Positions 48,962 through 60,559 of a DNA stretch of 64,000 nt are shown in pieces (within the stretch, counting starts at the first letter, position 1; every line of letters starts with the position of its first letter). The translations under genes and the position numbers were made by a program. The notes under the pieces were generated by a model. The model was not told the DNA's origin and made no database searches. It was given only the letters and a program-made list of their open reading frames with translations. Source of the DNA: Osedax fenrisi (Eukaryota; Annelida; Polychaeta; Sabellida; Siboglinidae); assembly GCA_964019155.1 (NCBI GenBank), contig OZ025240.1, forward strand, positions 25,565,536 through 25,629,535. Direction: 5' to 3'.

Positions 48962-49095
48962 GTACTGACTGTATGTTTAAAAGTGACATTTTTAATTTTT
49001 TAGTTTATATATTTCATAAAATAACTCATGCATATCAACAATAGAAGTCAGTCATTCATATGATACCCTAAAATACACACACTTATATAATATAC
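47430..49095. other. AT-rich DNA, no gene supported
   Basis: No domain was recognised. At 48,643-48,668 ACCAAAGATTTTCCAAAGGA repeats the end of the MITE at 19,361, but no partner end was found. CTAGATGGCGA and CGCTAGATGGCCA occur in opposite orientation near 48,730 and 48,835. A (TA)n run lies at 48,910-48,960. Confidence 0.45.
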
Positions 49096-49103
49096 CTTAC
49101 AAC

Positions 49104-50030
49104 CAGGGTTGGCAAAAACCCAAAAACCTTTGAAATTATTTGTTGGGTTTTTGGGTTTTTGGTAGGTTTTTTGATTTTATATGGGTTTTTCTGGGTTTTT
49201 CCTAGGTTTTTGGGTTTTTCATAATTTACGATCCTACTATTTATTGAAAAATTAGTTTATTATATTCCCATTATAAATTTAATATCATTTTATGATTTAT
49301 AAAAAAATTATTGTAGCTATAATTTATCTATAATTAATCTATAATTAATATATATATATATATACTATAGTAATAATTATAACTTTTATAATTAATTACT
49401 TAAGTAATAATTAATATATATATGTATATACTATAGTAATACTTATAACTTTTATAATTAATTACTTAAGTAATAATTATTAAAATTAATAAAAAAAATT
49501 ATATTATTAATATTTAATTATCAGTATACTATTATTATTTATCTTCACTCGGTATATACATATTTAATTTAAAAATTAATTAAATATTATTATTATATAT
49601 TATTATATAAAATCTAATATTAATATTGTAATGATTATAAATTTTATTAAAATTAATAAAAATTGTTTATATCATAATATATATTTTATAAATAATATTT
49701 CTTATTTAATTGTCTTCATCTTCATCTTCATCTTCATCTTCACGTTCATCATCACTCTGTTTATACTTATTAATTAATTAATAAATATTTTTAATAAAAT
49801 CATGAACATAAATATTTAATAATATTTACAAAGATAATAAAATGTAACTGATATATCATATACATTGGATCAGGGTTGGAATAATTATATATATAGGAAA
49901 TATATAAATTGTATATGCAAAAATATAAATTTTGAGCAAAAACCCAAAAACCCAAAAAACCAGTATTTTGCATTTTGGTTTAAACCTAGAAAAACCCAAA
50001 AAACCCAAAAACCCAACGTTGACAACCCTG
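49104..50030. mobile_element. Non-autonomous hAT element (927 bp)
   Basis: Flanked by perfect 8-bp duplications CTTACAAC (49096-49103 and 50031-50038). The ends are CAGGGTTGGCAAAAACCCAA on the left and, in reverse complement, CAGGGTTGTCAACGTTGGGT on the right. Both subterminal regions are packed with GGGTTTTTGGGTTTTT repeats. CAGGGTTG-type ends with G/T-rich repeats are typical of a widespread hAT group. The interior includes the segment shared with 44,938-45,368. Only an acidic C-terminal-like reading survives, so the element depends on a transposase from elsewhere. Confidence 0.92.
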
Positions 50031-50038
50031 CTTACAAC

Positions 50039-51670
50039 ACAAACTCATATATAAATAATGCTAGACAATAATAATATACTTCTATTACATAGTATATCTA
50101 TAAATTTATTATGTCTATTTAATATTAAATAATATAATTAATAATAAATTTGTCATTGTTGAGTTCATGTATTTCATAAAATAGTTCATGCATATAAACA
50201 ATAGAAGATACTTATAATAAGATACTTATATCAAAGGGCGTTGCTTATATTATATAGTATATATATATATATATATATATATATTGATTATGTTTATTTA
50301 ATATTAAATAATATAATTAATACTAAATTACATATATATTTTACTACTAATATTAATCTATATAGCAAATATTTATATTAAAGATATTTTTTTTCCTTTT
50401 CATAGTAGTAATCTAAAATATACAAATATTAAAATAAATCATAATAATTATCATAAATAACATGTAATAAATCATGTTAGGCATTTTTATACGTTATTTT
50501 CACTATAATGTCCCATGACAGATGTTAACGCATTATACACGTTGATAAACTGAACACAATTATTTATTTATTAATAAATATAAATAACATTAACAATTTG
50601 TATAAGTTAATGTAATATAATTATATTATTATATTACATTATTCTTAGAGAATAACCATACTAAATTATGTGTTTAATATAGTATACATTCTGATATTTA
50701 TTGTAACATCTATTAACTATATTGCTTAATAATATTGTTTAAAATTAACAAACTTTAAATCATTATTATATTATGAAATTGTCCTATATACTATAAAACT
50801 AAACACCATGATATATTTTAAATGCATATATTATATAATATATTAATTACGATGCTATACGCTTGTTGTATATGTATAGGCTATGTGTTCGCTAGCTTCA
50901 ATCATTAACCTACTAAAATAACATACCTAATACAATTATCAATATAATGAATATAAAACAAAAGGTGAGTCCTATGTCGCACTCTTTGATATCACGTCTT
51001 AAATATTAAAAACAAATCCAGCTATATTTAATTTAATCGACATCTAATTAATATGAGTTTTATTCATTATTCATAGTAGCAATAAGTTATTATCTATATA
51101 TATATATATATATATATGATTATTTAATTTAATTTGAGAAACGTATACATTACATATACATTGAAGTAGCTTAAATAGTGAGATACAGCATTTCATAACT
51201 CAAATAGAGTAGTATATTATAACGTGTATTCGTATATATATGAATGAAAAATATATACAAATGAAACTATATATGGTAGCAACTTCATACTAGAAAGTCA
51301 CATATATTTACTAAATATGAAATTATAAATGTAATTATCATAAATATAATACTAATACAAATTAAAATATTAGAATTATTAACATTTCAATAATATAAAA
51401 CTTTTAGATTTTAGATTATAATTATTTGTATTATATTTTTAGTAAATATATTATATAATTAACCATAATATATTAATGAATTTTACATAATTCACGATTT
51501 ATTATTCATGACGAATTAGAACTTTATTATTCATTACAATGATTTAAATATTATAAATTTATATTATATTATATTATTTATTTTAAGTATAATAATTTCT
51601 TAGCACATTAATAAAATAAATTAGTGTATAATTTAGTTAATAAATACTAATACATATTTATATATATACA
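50039..51670. other. AT-rich DNA, no gene seen
   Basis: 1.6 kb with short (TA)n runs at 50,259-50,284 and 51,097-51,117. The phrase ATTTCATAAAATA(A/G)(C/T)TCATGCATAT occurs at 49,009 and 50,170, on both sides of the hAT element, with following AACAATAGAAG, so this is another local direct repeat. Confidence 0.5.
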
Positions 51671-51691
51671 GATATAAAGAAAAATCCTAGC

Positions 51692-51847
51692 ATGCTTCAC
51701 TATTATTTAGAAAGACTGATATTAGTAACTATCGTCACTATAGTAATTCTATTAATAGGAAAAGAAGTATATATATACAGTAATGCATTAATAGATGCTC
51801 AGATATTAGAAAATACAAAACTACATAAGAGTGGAATGTTTTTGTAA
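51692..51847 (+). CDS. Small single-pass membrane ORF (51 codons), possible terminal exon
   Basis: ATG to TAA. Residues 9-22 (LILVTIVTIVILLI) form a transmembrane-like segment, followed by GKEVYIYSNALIDAQILE and a short polar tail. Unlike the surrounding AT-rich noise it uses mixed codons and has a sensible amino-acid composition. The frame is open upstream to a TATATATACAG that could be a splice acceptor at 51,670, so it may be the last exon of a longer gene. No family recognised. It could still be chance. Confidence 0.35.
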   Translation: MLHYYLERLILVTIVTIVILLIGKEVYIYSNALIDAQILENTKLHKSGMFL

Positions 51848-51984
51848 TTATCAAATAAAAGTATACTGATTATATTTGTATTAAATATAATTCATTATAT
51901 TTATATATATATATATATATAATATTTATTTATTGAAATCTCATATATATATATATTGAATACAATACTATTAGCGTTATAAAT

Positions 51985-52199
51985 GGACCCTTCAAGAAGT
52001 CATAGACTAATACATATTATAAATAACTGTGAGGAGACCCTGAACAATACAATACAAATTGTAACATTTTTGTTCTTGTGTTTTGATTTATCGTTTATTA
52101 AGTTCTTGATAAACACAAGAGAAAAATAAGAACTGCCTGGAGTCGAATCCTGGACCTCTGACTTACTAGCTTTTGGTTGTCCCACTGAGCCATAGACCC
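51985..52199 (-). mobile_element. tRNA-derived SINE of a second type
   Basis: On the minus strand GGGGTCTATGGCTCAGTGGG contains an A box and GGATTCGACTCC (near 52,145) a B box at tRNA-like spacing, followed by an unrelated AT-rich body with TTCTCTTGTGTTTATCAAGA. The sequence around the boxes does not fold as an intact tRNA by eye. A (TA)n run lies directly upstream of its head (52,207-52,250). The 3' end is uncertain. Confidence 0.6.
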
Positions 52200-52209
52200 C
52201 ACACTAATT

Positions 52210-52254
<45 letters not shown>

Positions 52255-52389
52255 TTAAATGATTTTTGTATACACACGTAAAACAAAGATACTTCCTATT
52301 TGTGTTTTAGCAAAAATAATAATACTTAAATTGATAAGTGATAAAATAAGTAAAACAAAATATGATTATTAGATAAAATAAAAATTAAC

Positions 52390-52960
52390 GATTATTAAAA
52401 ATTACTAATTATAAAATCTTTGACTTTACTTCTGAAACATTCTATGGATGTCAAAAGTCTTAGATATTGTGGTAGATCATTCAATAAGGTAAATATTACT
52501 TCGCTGCCGAAATACCGAAAATATCTTTTCCCATAAATATCCAGCCTGAAATTGTGGTAATAAATTATTAACTTATTATATGATCTAGATGTACTCGACT
52601 CAACCCGTAGGTCAGTACATCTTTTAAATATGTAGGTTGAATTATTATTGATTTATGAATTTATGAATTTATTTAAGGTATATGAATTTATAAACAATCA
52701 TCATAATTATATATATATATATATATTGATTTCTGTTGAGCAGATAACCATGTTATGCCATATAAGTTACCGGAAGAACAATAGTTATCAAATAATTTTA
52801 TACGAAGTAGTAAGCATACAGAAGACCGTAGCATTATTTTTATATAATGTATAGAATATAAATGAAGTCCGTATAAAGAAGTATAGTACTCAATGCGAGA
52901 TAGGAATGTAGATTTAAAAAGGAGCTTACCAAATATTATCAGGTACAAATTTCTAATAGT
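52390..52960 (-). pseudogene. LINE remnant H: C-terminal region
   Basis: The minus strand reads LIIFGKLLFKSTFLSRIEYY and then TSLYGLHLYS near 52,860-52,945, equivalent to the SLVRSKLEYASIVW segment after the RT. Then, near 52,450-52,590, RLDIYGKRYFRYFGSEV, TLLNDLPQYLR and FRSKVKDFI follow, equivalent to the R.R.F...LWN.LP...FK..L end of CR1/Jockey-type LINEs. The RT core upstream is missing. A (TA)n run interrupts at 52,710-52,726. Confidence 0.65.
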
Positions 52961-52979
52961 TTTTATTTTGTGTAAATTA

Positions 52980-53829
52980 ATATATATATATAAATATAAT
53001 TTTTTTTATAAATTTATTTATAAATACATAATTTCATATCACATAACTAGGATTTAAAATTAGGATCGATATCAAATGTTATATATATATATCTCATAAT
53101 TAAAAAAATCCTCAATTTTTAAATATCCCTACACTTAAGTGTAGAGTTTACTCTACTTTTTTAAATTATTGTTATTTGTTACCCTCCTATAGAATACTAT
53201 AATCTAATATATCACTCAGTGTATATGCAAATAATATATAGACGTGTATATGCAGACGAATACTTCACTTTTCATCCACTTTCCAACTAATTTCGCCGAA
53301 TATATAATTGTATTTGTTTTAATTTACTAATTGTATTCTTCATTGTACAATTTGTTATACACTAACATATTTTATAATTCTATATCTTATCTATATCCTT
53401 TTTACTATTACCAGTTTCTCTATCTACCGTATATAATACTAATATAATTACCTCACTCGTCTTTGTTATTATCGCATATACAAATATATCCATATCTTCG
53501 TCACTATAATGAGGTATACCTATATTATTTCCAAACATATTGTCAACGGGTAAGTTATCTTACCGACCAAATTTCTTTAAACAAATGAGTAAATCAGTAA
53601 TGTAAGTTATACTTGTGTGTTAGCTTCATAATATGTATCGTATATGTATTCTTATTGGACTGATTCAACTACAATATTAAGTGTTAGCTTTATCAATTCG
53701 TATGTCCATATTGTACATTTCACGTTGAATGGCATGGGGTGATACTAAACTGCCTAAACATAAATAAATGATACAATTCACTTACTACTTCTACCTGTCA
53801 ATTGTTACTCTGTTAGGTAGTAATACTAC
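52980..53829. other. AT-rich spacer, no gene supported
   Basis: No domain was readable. It may contain the decayed 5' part of LINE remnant I. Confidence 0.4.
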
Positions 53830-54240
53830 TTCATGTACTACTTCATGTACAACTTACATCTTCACTATTTCCGTATAATCCGTAACTCCATCTCCCTAAG
53901 TATTTCTTTAACTCTAACCTCATCTTTTAATTACCGCTTTTTGATTACTGCATTAATCTTTTTTCCTTACCTGGCTATCAAATTAAAAAATACAAATACT
54001 ACAGAATACGTTAGTACGATGATTTTCAAAATGTATCGCTTTTCTCAAATACATATTTCTCCATATTTAAAGATATTGCATTGGCTACCAATAAAATGTG
54101 GAATAATATTTAAAGTTTTTTTACTAACTCATTACTCTCTTCACCATAAACGATCTGAATATATATATTCCTTAATCTATATTTCCACTCATACCCTTTC
54201 TCTCCGTTCTACTACTTCTTAACTTCTACATCTACCCTCT
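53830..54240 (+). pseudogene. LINE remnant I: L2-like C-terminal region
   Basis: Reads LHYFRIIRNSISLSISLTLT, then MYRFSQIHISPYLKILHWLP, KCGIIFKVFLLTHYSLHHKR and TLSLRST. This follows the L2 pattern RIR-SLS...HITPYLK-LHWLP---RI-FK-LLLTHK-LH, the same domain as in LINE A and LINE E. The RT core is absent. Confidence 0.75.
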
Positions 54241-54339
54241 AAAATTAATCATAATAAAAGAATATATTGATATATGATTAATGTATATAATACGAAGTAT
54301 ACACCTGAAGGAAAAGGTTAGCCATATATGGCTTATATA

Positions 54340-54960
54340 TAAGAGATGATTGATGCACATTGGAATTATATTGTAGAAGAGTGGTCAAGATGTTTTATGA
54401 CGTCAGTATTTTTTTATTCTGAATAGATGAAAGTAGGATAATTTTTTAATTGGTGATATGTGATTTTTAAAGAATAATTTTTCATCAATGATAACTCATA
54501 AGTTTTTGGAATAATGGTAAGGAGTAATAATAATAATGGTACAGTAATATTTGAGGAATTATTTAACAACTTATTAGTAATATAGGAATTTATACGGGAA
54601 AAAACAGATGAATAATATCAGCAAAATATGGTAGTTGATATCTGGGAAGTTCTTATTTAGATCAACAATAAAGCGGATATAATTAGTTAATCTTAGAAAG
54701 AGGAAAGACAAATATATTTATCATAATAGTTAGGTTATGAATTATAATGTATGAAATAAATTATTTGAATAATTTGAATACCTAATATACATTTATAGAA
54801 AGTCGCCATATTATTATATTATGTTCAAGGTTATCAACATAATATGATAGGTCAAGTAGAATTAGCTGGAAAAAATAGATTTCTATGCAATTATTGATTT
54901 TAATTATTTTTAAACTAGTAATAACAACACTTGTTTTACTATACTAATAGCTTTATGTGA
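54340..54960 (-). pseudogene. LINE remnant J: L2-like reverse transcriptase core
   Basis: The minus strand reads LILLDLSYYVDNLEHNIIIW near 54,830-54,870 (the LLDLSAAFDTVDHDIL box) and YFADIIHLFF near 54,635 (the YADD box with the second Asp lost), followed by a TYELSLMKNYSLKI-like piece matching LGV.ID..L.F. It is heavily decayed. It lies tail to tail with remnant I. Confidence 0.6.
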
Positions 54961-55429
54961 AGCTGTTTACTTATTAAACCATAACCAATTACTAAATACA
55001 TTATATATTTTGATATACGTGGTGCATAATTTAATAGAACCTTAATACATAATTTCCATAAATAAATGTTTATTTTAAAAAAGAAAATCTGATATTCTTC
55101 CAATTGTGTAATTTCCTGAGGTTCGATATTAGTTGATATTTTATTTGTATTGTACATTATTGATTTTATAAACTTTTAACAAACGTAAATTAACATTATC
55201 CGTTGATGATAATACTTTGTTATTAACTGATGAAGATATAGATTTAGTTATTAGAAATAAAACATAAATAATACACTTAAAATGTTAATGGCATATTTAA
55301 TAAATATTAAATTACTACTTAATATTGATAAAACATATTATAAATTATGATATCAATTTAGTATAAAATATAATATAAATATTTATATTAATGATATGCT
55401 AATTATACAATCTTCTTTTATTATATTTC

Positions 55430-55472
<43 letters not shown>

Positions 55473-56455
55473 GAAATGGACGTTAGTGGCGTTCTCATAT
55501 TATAATTATTAAACAGAAGCTATATTAATCCTTATTTATTATTAATAAACTTAAATATAAATAATTACGTAATTCAATATTAAAAATATATTATGATATA
55601 TTTTCATCAATATTAGTTATCCTTTATATGAAGCAATACATATATAAGTAATATTGCATACATGTATATTTTACAAAATAAATGCTTAGGCTAAATTTGT
55701 AATATTCCCAATACTCTATGATTATTTATATTTAACATTAAATATGTTATGGAATAATGATAATATTAAGTTTTTTTTTAAATTATTTTTTCTCAAATAT
55801 ATTTACTGCCCGGATGATATCTCTATAAGACCAACAGTTATTATATATATGTGTAAAGACTAGCTATTATATTAGTATTAACATTAGTATTATTAGTATT
55901 ATATATATATATATATATAAAAAATATATATTTAGTAAACTGTATTATATATTTTTTTTAATTATTTAATTATGAAATAAAAAAGATTAAATAAAAGTTT
56001 AAATTACAATTATATTTTTTAGAAATGAAAATAATCACAGAGTAATTAAAAATAGAGAATTGTTAGTATGATTATAAAACATAAATGTTATTTAAAATTA
56101 ATTATTCAGTTGAAGTAATAACATTAGTATATATATACCATCAATAATTAATATTAACAATAATTGATACATATTAACAGATATTAAAACAGTGATGCGG
56201 AATCGAAAAGTAATAATATTAATATTACTGGAGCATTACCGGACTGTTGCATAGCATTACAAAATTATATCAACATTATATAATGGATATATGGAACAAG
56301 ACAATATATTATTATTTTAATATATTTAAATATACATAAAATATACATAAATAATTTTAATAATTTTAATATACATAAAATTGTCCTCATATACACATAC
56401 ATTTATAAATCATATCTATATATATATATTTCTCTAAACATACTTTAATGTAGAT
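54961..56455. other. AT-rich DNA; one exon-like piece at 55,183-55,266
   Basis: Mostly AT-rich with (TA)n at 55,432-55,466. The short reading KRKLTLSVDDNTLLLTDEDI and then DLVIRNKT (to a TAA at about 55,266) has a protein-like composition but no start, splice site or homology that I can support. Confidence 0.3.
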
Positions 56456-56510
56456 AGTGCGCGGCGGGCTAGTACGCCGAGGCCGCAGGCCGAGCCGTCC
56501 CCACATCGAC
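56456..56510. other. GC-rich hairpin-like patch, possible Helitron 3' end on the minus strand
   Basis: CGCGGCGGGCTAGTACGCCG and AGGCCGCAGGCCGAGCC stand out in AT-rich DNA. Read on the minus strand, a GC-rich imperfect stem is followed by TACTAG, resembling a Helitron terminus (hairpin, then CTRR). The stem is not perfect and no 5' end was found. Confidence 0.35.
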
Positions 56511-57625
56511 GTTAACGGATATGAAAATAATTTTGTTAAATTGAGGTGTGATTTTTTTTCAAAATTTTTCAAAATCTCTTTCCCATAAAAGTCTTTTACC
56601 GTCAACAATCTCAACAAAGTTTATACTTAAATTCAAATAAGTATTTGCTTTATTAGCATTAATGCTCGATTTGAAATTTTGTTTTGCCAATGTATATATA
56701 TATGAGGTTAGCTACCCGAAATTTATTTAGGAATACGTAGTATGCGCACACTCATTTTCATATACGGGCAATATTTCTGGTAGTAATTTGGGTTTTTATC
56801 GTTAAAATTTTATATTTTATATTTTATATAAATTCAAATAATTAAAATTCGCCGTAAGGAAAACGTAACGAAAACGTCGGGAGATAAAGTGGTGCAGCGG
56901 GGGTAACATGAATTATTTACTTTTTTGAATATGTATTCACGCGATACCAATAATCGTTAAATAGTGTCATTTTTTGATCGATTTACGTAATCGAAAAATT
57001 TAAATTCGAAGCAAATTTTTAATAACAAACATTATCGTGGAGAATTTTATCGTAAATAATTTCGTAAAAATGAGTTTCTTTAATTTCGAATACATTACGT
57101 AGATTTACGAAATGGTACTTCCGGTTTGAATATCTAAATAAAAACAAGTGCATCGGAATTTATTTACCCGTATTATTGAGGTGAACTTCCAGAACGAGTA
57201 AAATCGAGTTTATATTAATTATTTCCTATCTACGCCATGTAAAAATAAATTATTAAACATAGGTGATACGATACGGTGATGTAAAAAATCAAAATCTACA
57301 ATAATTATTCAATTTCAATAATTTTAACTTTATTAAATAGATAATTAAAATAGAATATAATTTTATAAATTGGGACTTCTTATGTTTAATATTCTTCGAG
57401 CTACGGCCGAAAAAGTGAAAAATACATGATATTAGAATAGTCTATTTGACCGAATTCCGGTAATATTTTCGTATAAATTATGGATTCATCAGATTAGGAG
57501 TACGAAAATACATGTAATAAAATCAGAAAAATCATTAAAATATGAATAATAGGGTTTCCATTTCTGTTTTAATATTTCGCCAAATGTCATCATTATATGG
57601 TCAAAGAAAAAATATAGATTTATAA
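56511..57625. other. CpG-rich AT DNA, no gene seen
   Basis: Many CpGs (TTCGCCGTAAGG, AACGTAACGAAAACGTCGGG, ATCGATTTACGTAATCGAAA) set this apart from neighbouring DNA. It could be the 5' body of a Helitron. No frame could be read. Confidence 0.4.
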
Positions 57626-58980
57626 AAAAATATTTTTAGTTATATTTATTGTCACTGTTGTGTTTAGGTTGGGTTAAGTTTTAATATTGGTAGCTTTTTT
57701 TTAGCTGCATTACTTTCCGTGTGAGCCTATAAAAGTATATTCATTTATATTGTTATTTTCACAGTTGTGATTAGGTTGGGTTAAGTTTTAATTTGTGTAA
57801 GTTTTTTTTAGCTGCATTACTTCACGAGTTAACCTATAAAAGCATATTCATTTATATTGTTATTTTCACAGTTGTAGTTAGGTTGGGTTACGTTTTAATA
57901 TTAGTAGGTTTTTTTTAGCTGCATTACTTCCCGAGTGAGCCTATACAAGTATATTTTCACAGTTGTGGTTAGGTTGGGTTAAGTTTTAATTTTTGTAGGT
58001 TTTTTTTAGCTGCATTACTTCCCGAGTGATCCCTATAAAAGCATATTTATTTATATTGTTATTTTCACAGTTGTGGTTAGGTTCGGTTAAGTTTTAATTT
58101 TTGTAGTTTTTTTTTAGCTGCATTACTTCCTGAGTGAGCCTATACAAGTATATTTTAACAGTTGTGGTTAGGTTGGGTTAAGTTTTAATTTGTGTAGGTT
58201 TTTTTTAGCTGCATTACTTCCCGAATAGCCTATAAAAGTATATTTTCACTGTTGTGGTTAGGTTGGGTTAAGTTTTAATTTGTGTAGGTTTTTTTTAGCT
58301 GCATTACTTCCTGAGTGAGTTTATAATAGCATATTTATTTATATTGTTATTTTCACAGTTGTGGTTAGGTTGGGTTAAGTTTTAATTATTGTAAGTTTTT
58401 TAAGCTGCATTACTTCCCGAGTGAACCTATAAAATCATATTTATTTATATTGTTATTTTAACAGTTGTGGTTAGGTTGGGTTAATTTTTAATTTGTGTAG
58501 GTTTTTTTTAGCTGCATTACTTCCCGAGTGATCCCTATAAAAGCATATTTATTTATATTGTTATTTTAACAGTTGTGGTTAGGTTGGGTTAAGTTTTAAT
58601 TTGTGTAGGTTTTTTTTAGCTGCATTACTTCCGAGTGAGCCTATAAAATCATATTTATTTATATTGTTATTTTAACAGTTGTGGTTAGGTTGGGTTAAGT
58701 TTTAATTTGTGTAGGGTTTTTTTAGCTACATTACTTCCCGAGTTAGCCTATACAAGTATATTTATTTATATTGTTATTTTCACTGTTGTGGTTAGGTTGG
58801 GTTACGTTTTAATTTGTGTAGGTTTATTTTAGCTGCATTACTTCCAGAGTGAACCTATACAAGTATATTTTTACTGTTGTGATTAGGTTGGGTTACGTTT
58901 TAATTTGTGTAAGTTTTTTTTAGCTGCATTACTTCCCGAGTGAGCCTATAAAAGCATATTTATTTATATTGTTATTTTCA
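57626..58980. repeat. Minisatellite of 85-108-bp units with TTAGGTTGGGTTAAG
   Basis: About 13 units. The consensus is GTTGTGGTTAGGTTGGGTTA, then AGTTTTAATTTGTGTAGG, a T-run, AGCTGCATTACTTCCCGAGT, GAGCCTATAAAAGCATAT and, in the long form, TTATTTATATTGTTATTTTC. Short and long units mix. The array runs straight into a Helitron coding fragment. The same leader and units occur again at 59,468-60,175. Confidence 0.9.
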
Positions 58981-59210
58981 TGGAATGCCTACAACGTGTA
59001 AACGCATATGTTCACGTTTATTCAAACGTACTCGACCAAGAAGTGCCAGAATACAATCTACGAATCGTCGATAAGGCAGTACCAGCTGGAGAGCATCGTG
59101 GTCGATTCAATGCACCAGTTGACGCGGATGAAATTGCCTTTTTATTCCACACGGACAAACTTAAGTTTCGTGACTTAATACTCAACTTAAAATGCGAAGT
59201 TTTGTTTTAA
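58980..59210 (+). pseudogene. Helitron Rep/helicase polyprotein fragment
   Basis: The 76-residue reading ECLQRVNAYVHVYSNVLDQE, then PEYNLRIVDK, GEHRGRFNAPVDADEIAFLF and RDLILNLK matches the region where Helitron proteins have LQ..NPY...F........Y.L.I.......P.GEH.RR(Y/F)NAP..NEVA.L. This lies between the N-terminal Helitron-like domain and the Rep nuclease region. Full-length proteins are about 1,300-1,800 residues, so this is under 6 per cent of one. It has no stop inside and is flanked by minisatellite on the left and a Helitron 3' end on the right. Composition is markedly less AT-rich than its surroundings. Confidence 0.75.
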
Positions 59211-59393
59211 TAAATACATTATGAAATTATCATTGTTTTTTTTTCATTAAAATAAAAAAAAGATAAATAACGGCCCACTGAATAATAGAAAACATTATAT
59301 AAAAATATAAAAAAGACCCAATTGTCTCAACTAACCCATTACACCCACACCTAAAATACTCTCATTCACGGGCAACGCCGGCCACCCACCCTA

Positions 59394-59394
<1 letters not shown>
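59211..59394 (+). mobile_element. Helitron 3' terminal region (H1)
   Basis: After the coding fragment come an AT-rich UTR and CACGGGCAACGCCGGCCACC, then CACCCTAG (59,391-59,394). The GGGC/GCCG hairpin followed by CTAG and then T fits the Helitron rule (3' hairpin, CTRR, insertion before T). A (TA)n run follows at once. The 5' end of H1 was not located. Confidence 0.7.

Positions 59395-59396
<2 letters not shown>

Positions 59397-59444
<48 letters not shown>
59397..59444. repeat. (TA)n microsatellite after Helitron end H1
   Basis: An uninterrupted TA run starting at the Helitron terminus, followed by GTGTGTGTATGTGG. Confidence 0.9.
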
Positions 59445-59453
<9 letters not shown>

Positions 59454-59467
59454 ATGTGGTAATTTAT

Positions 59468-60281
59468 ATTTTTAGTTATATTTATTGTCACTGTTGTGTT
59501 TAGCTTGGGTTAAGTTTTAATATTGGTAGATTTTTTTTAGCTGCATTACTTCCCGAGTGAGCCTATAAAAGCATATTCATTTATATTGTTATTTTCACAG
59601 TTGTGGTTAGGTTGGGTTAAGTTTTAATTTGTGTATGTTTTTTTTAGCTGCATTACTTCCAGAGTGAGCCTATAAAAGCATATTCATTTATATTGTTATT
59701 TTCACAGTTGTGGTTAGGTTGGGTTAAGTTTTAATTTGTGTAGGTTTTTTTAGCTGCACTACTTTCAGAGTGAGCCTATAAAAGTATAGTGATATATGTG
59801 TGTGTTGTCATTGATATTTGGAGTATTAGTTATTTTCATTGTTGTTGTTAATTGGATTAAGTTTTAATATTGGTGGTTTTTTTTAGCTGCATTACTTCCC
59901 GAGTGAGTCTATAAAATAATATTTATTTATATTGTTATTTTCACAGTTGTGGTTAGATTGAATTACGTTATAATATTGGTGGTTTTTTTAGCTGCATTAC
60001 TTACCGAGTAAACCTATACAAGTATAGTGATATGTGTGTGTATGTTTTTATTGATATTTTTAGTTTTAGTTATCGTCATTGTTTCGGATAGGTTGGGTTA
60101 AGTTTTAATATTCGTAGGTTTTTTTTATCCGCATTACTTCCCGAGTGAGCCTATAAATGCATATACTTTTTTTAGTTGCATTACATATATATGTATACTA
60201 TATACCTATATACCTAGATGCATTACATAACCAAGTGAACCTCACGATCGAACACGGGCGAAGCCGGGCCCCGGTCATCTA

Positions 60282-60282
<1 letters not shown>
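59468..60282 (+). mobile_element. Second Helitron-like unit (H2), no coding part
   Basis: Begins with the same leader as the first block (TTTTTAGTTATATTTATTGT, then CACTGTTGTGTTTAG at 59,472; compare 57,633). It has about six minisatellite units, then ends with ACGGGCGAAGCCGGGCCCCG and TCATCTAG (60,279-60,282), a Helitron-type hairpin plus CTAG, followed by T and (TA)n. It lacks the protein fragment. It may be a non-autonomous sibling inserted next to, or duplicated from, H1. Confidence 0.7.
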
Positions 60283-60337
<55 letters not shown>

Positions 60338-60559
60338 TAACCATAGTCATGGAATACTTCCTATGATATTATTATGTTCTATACGAAACAATTATTTTAT
60401 TTTATATATTTTATAAGGTACCCCTCTCAATTATCTGTACATTATATGATGATGATGATGATTATGATGAATACAGTGATGATATGATGTTATTTGTATA
60501 TTCTTAGTTATAGTATACATACTATTAACGAACGAGACTAAAATTATATATTATTTATA
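60283..60559. repeat. (TA)n run and GAT-rich spacer
   Basis: TA dinucleotides at 60,283-60,333, then AT-rich sequence with (GAT)n near 60,448-60,485. No gene seen. Confidence 0.7.

Noticed and set aside
52124..52199. Functional tRNA gene on the minus strand at 52.2 kb
   Set aside because: The boxes fit, but stems do not close by eye and no proper anticodon loop could be placed. A SINE is more likely.
56387..56617. Minus-strand open frame of 76 codons at 56.4-56.6 kb
   Set aside because: It spans the GC-rich hairpin and shows no domain. A frame through a structured repeat end is the simpler explanation.
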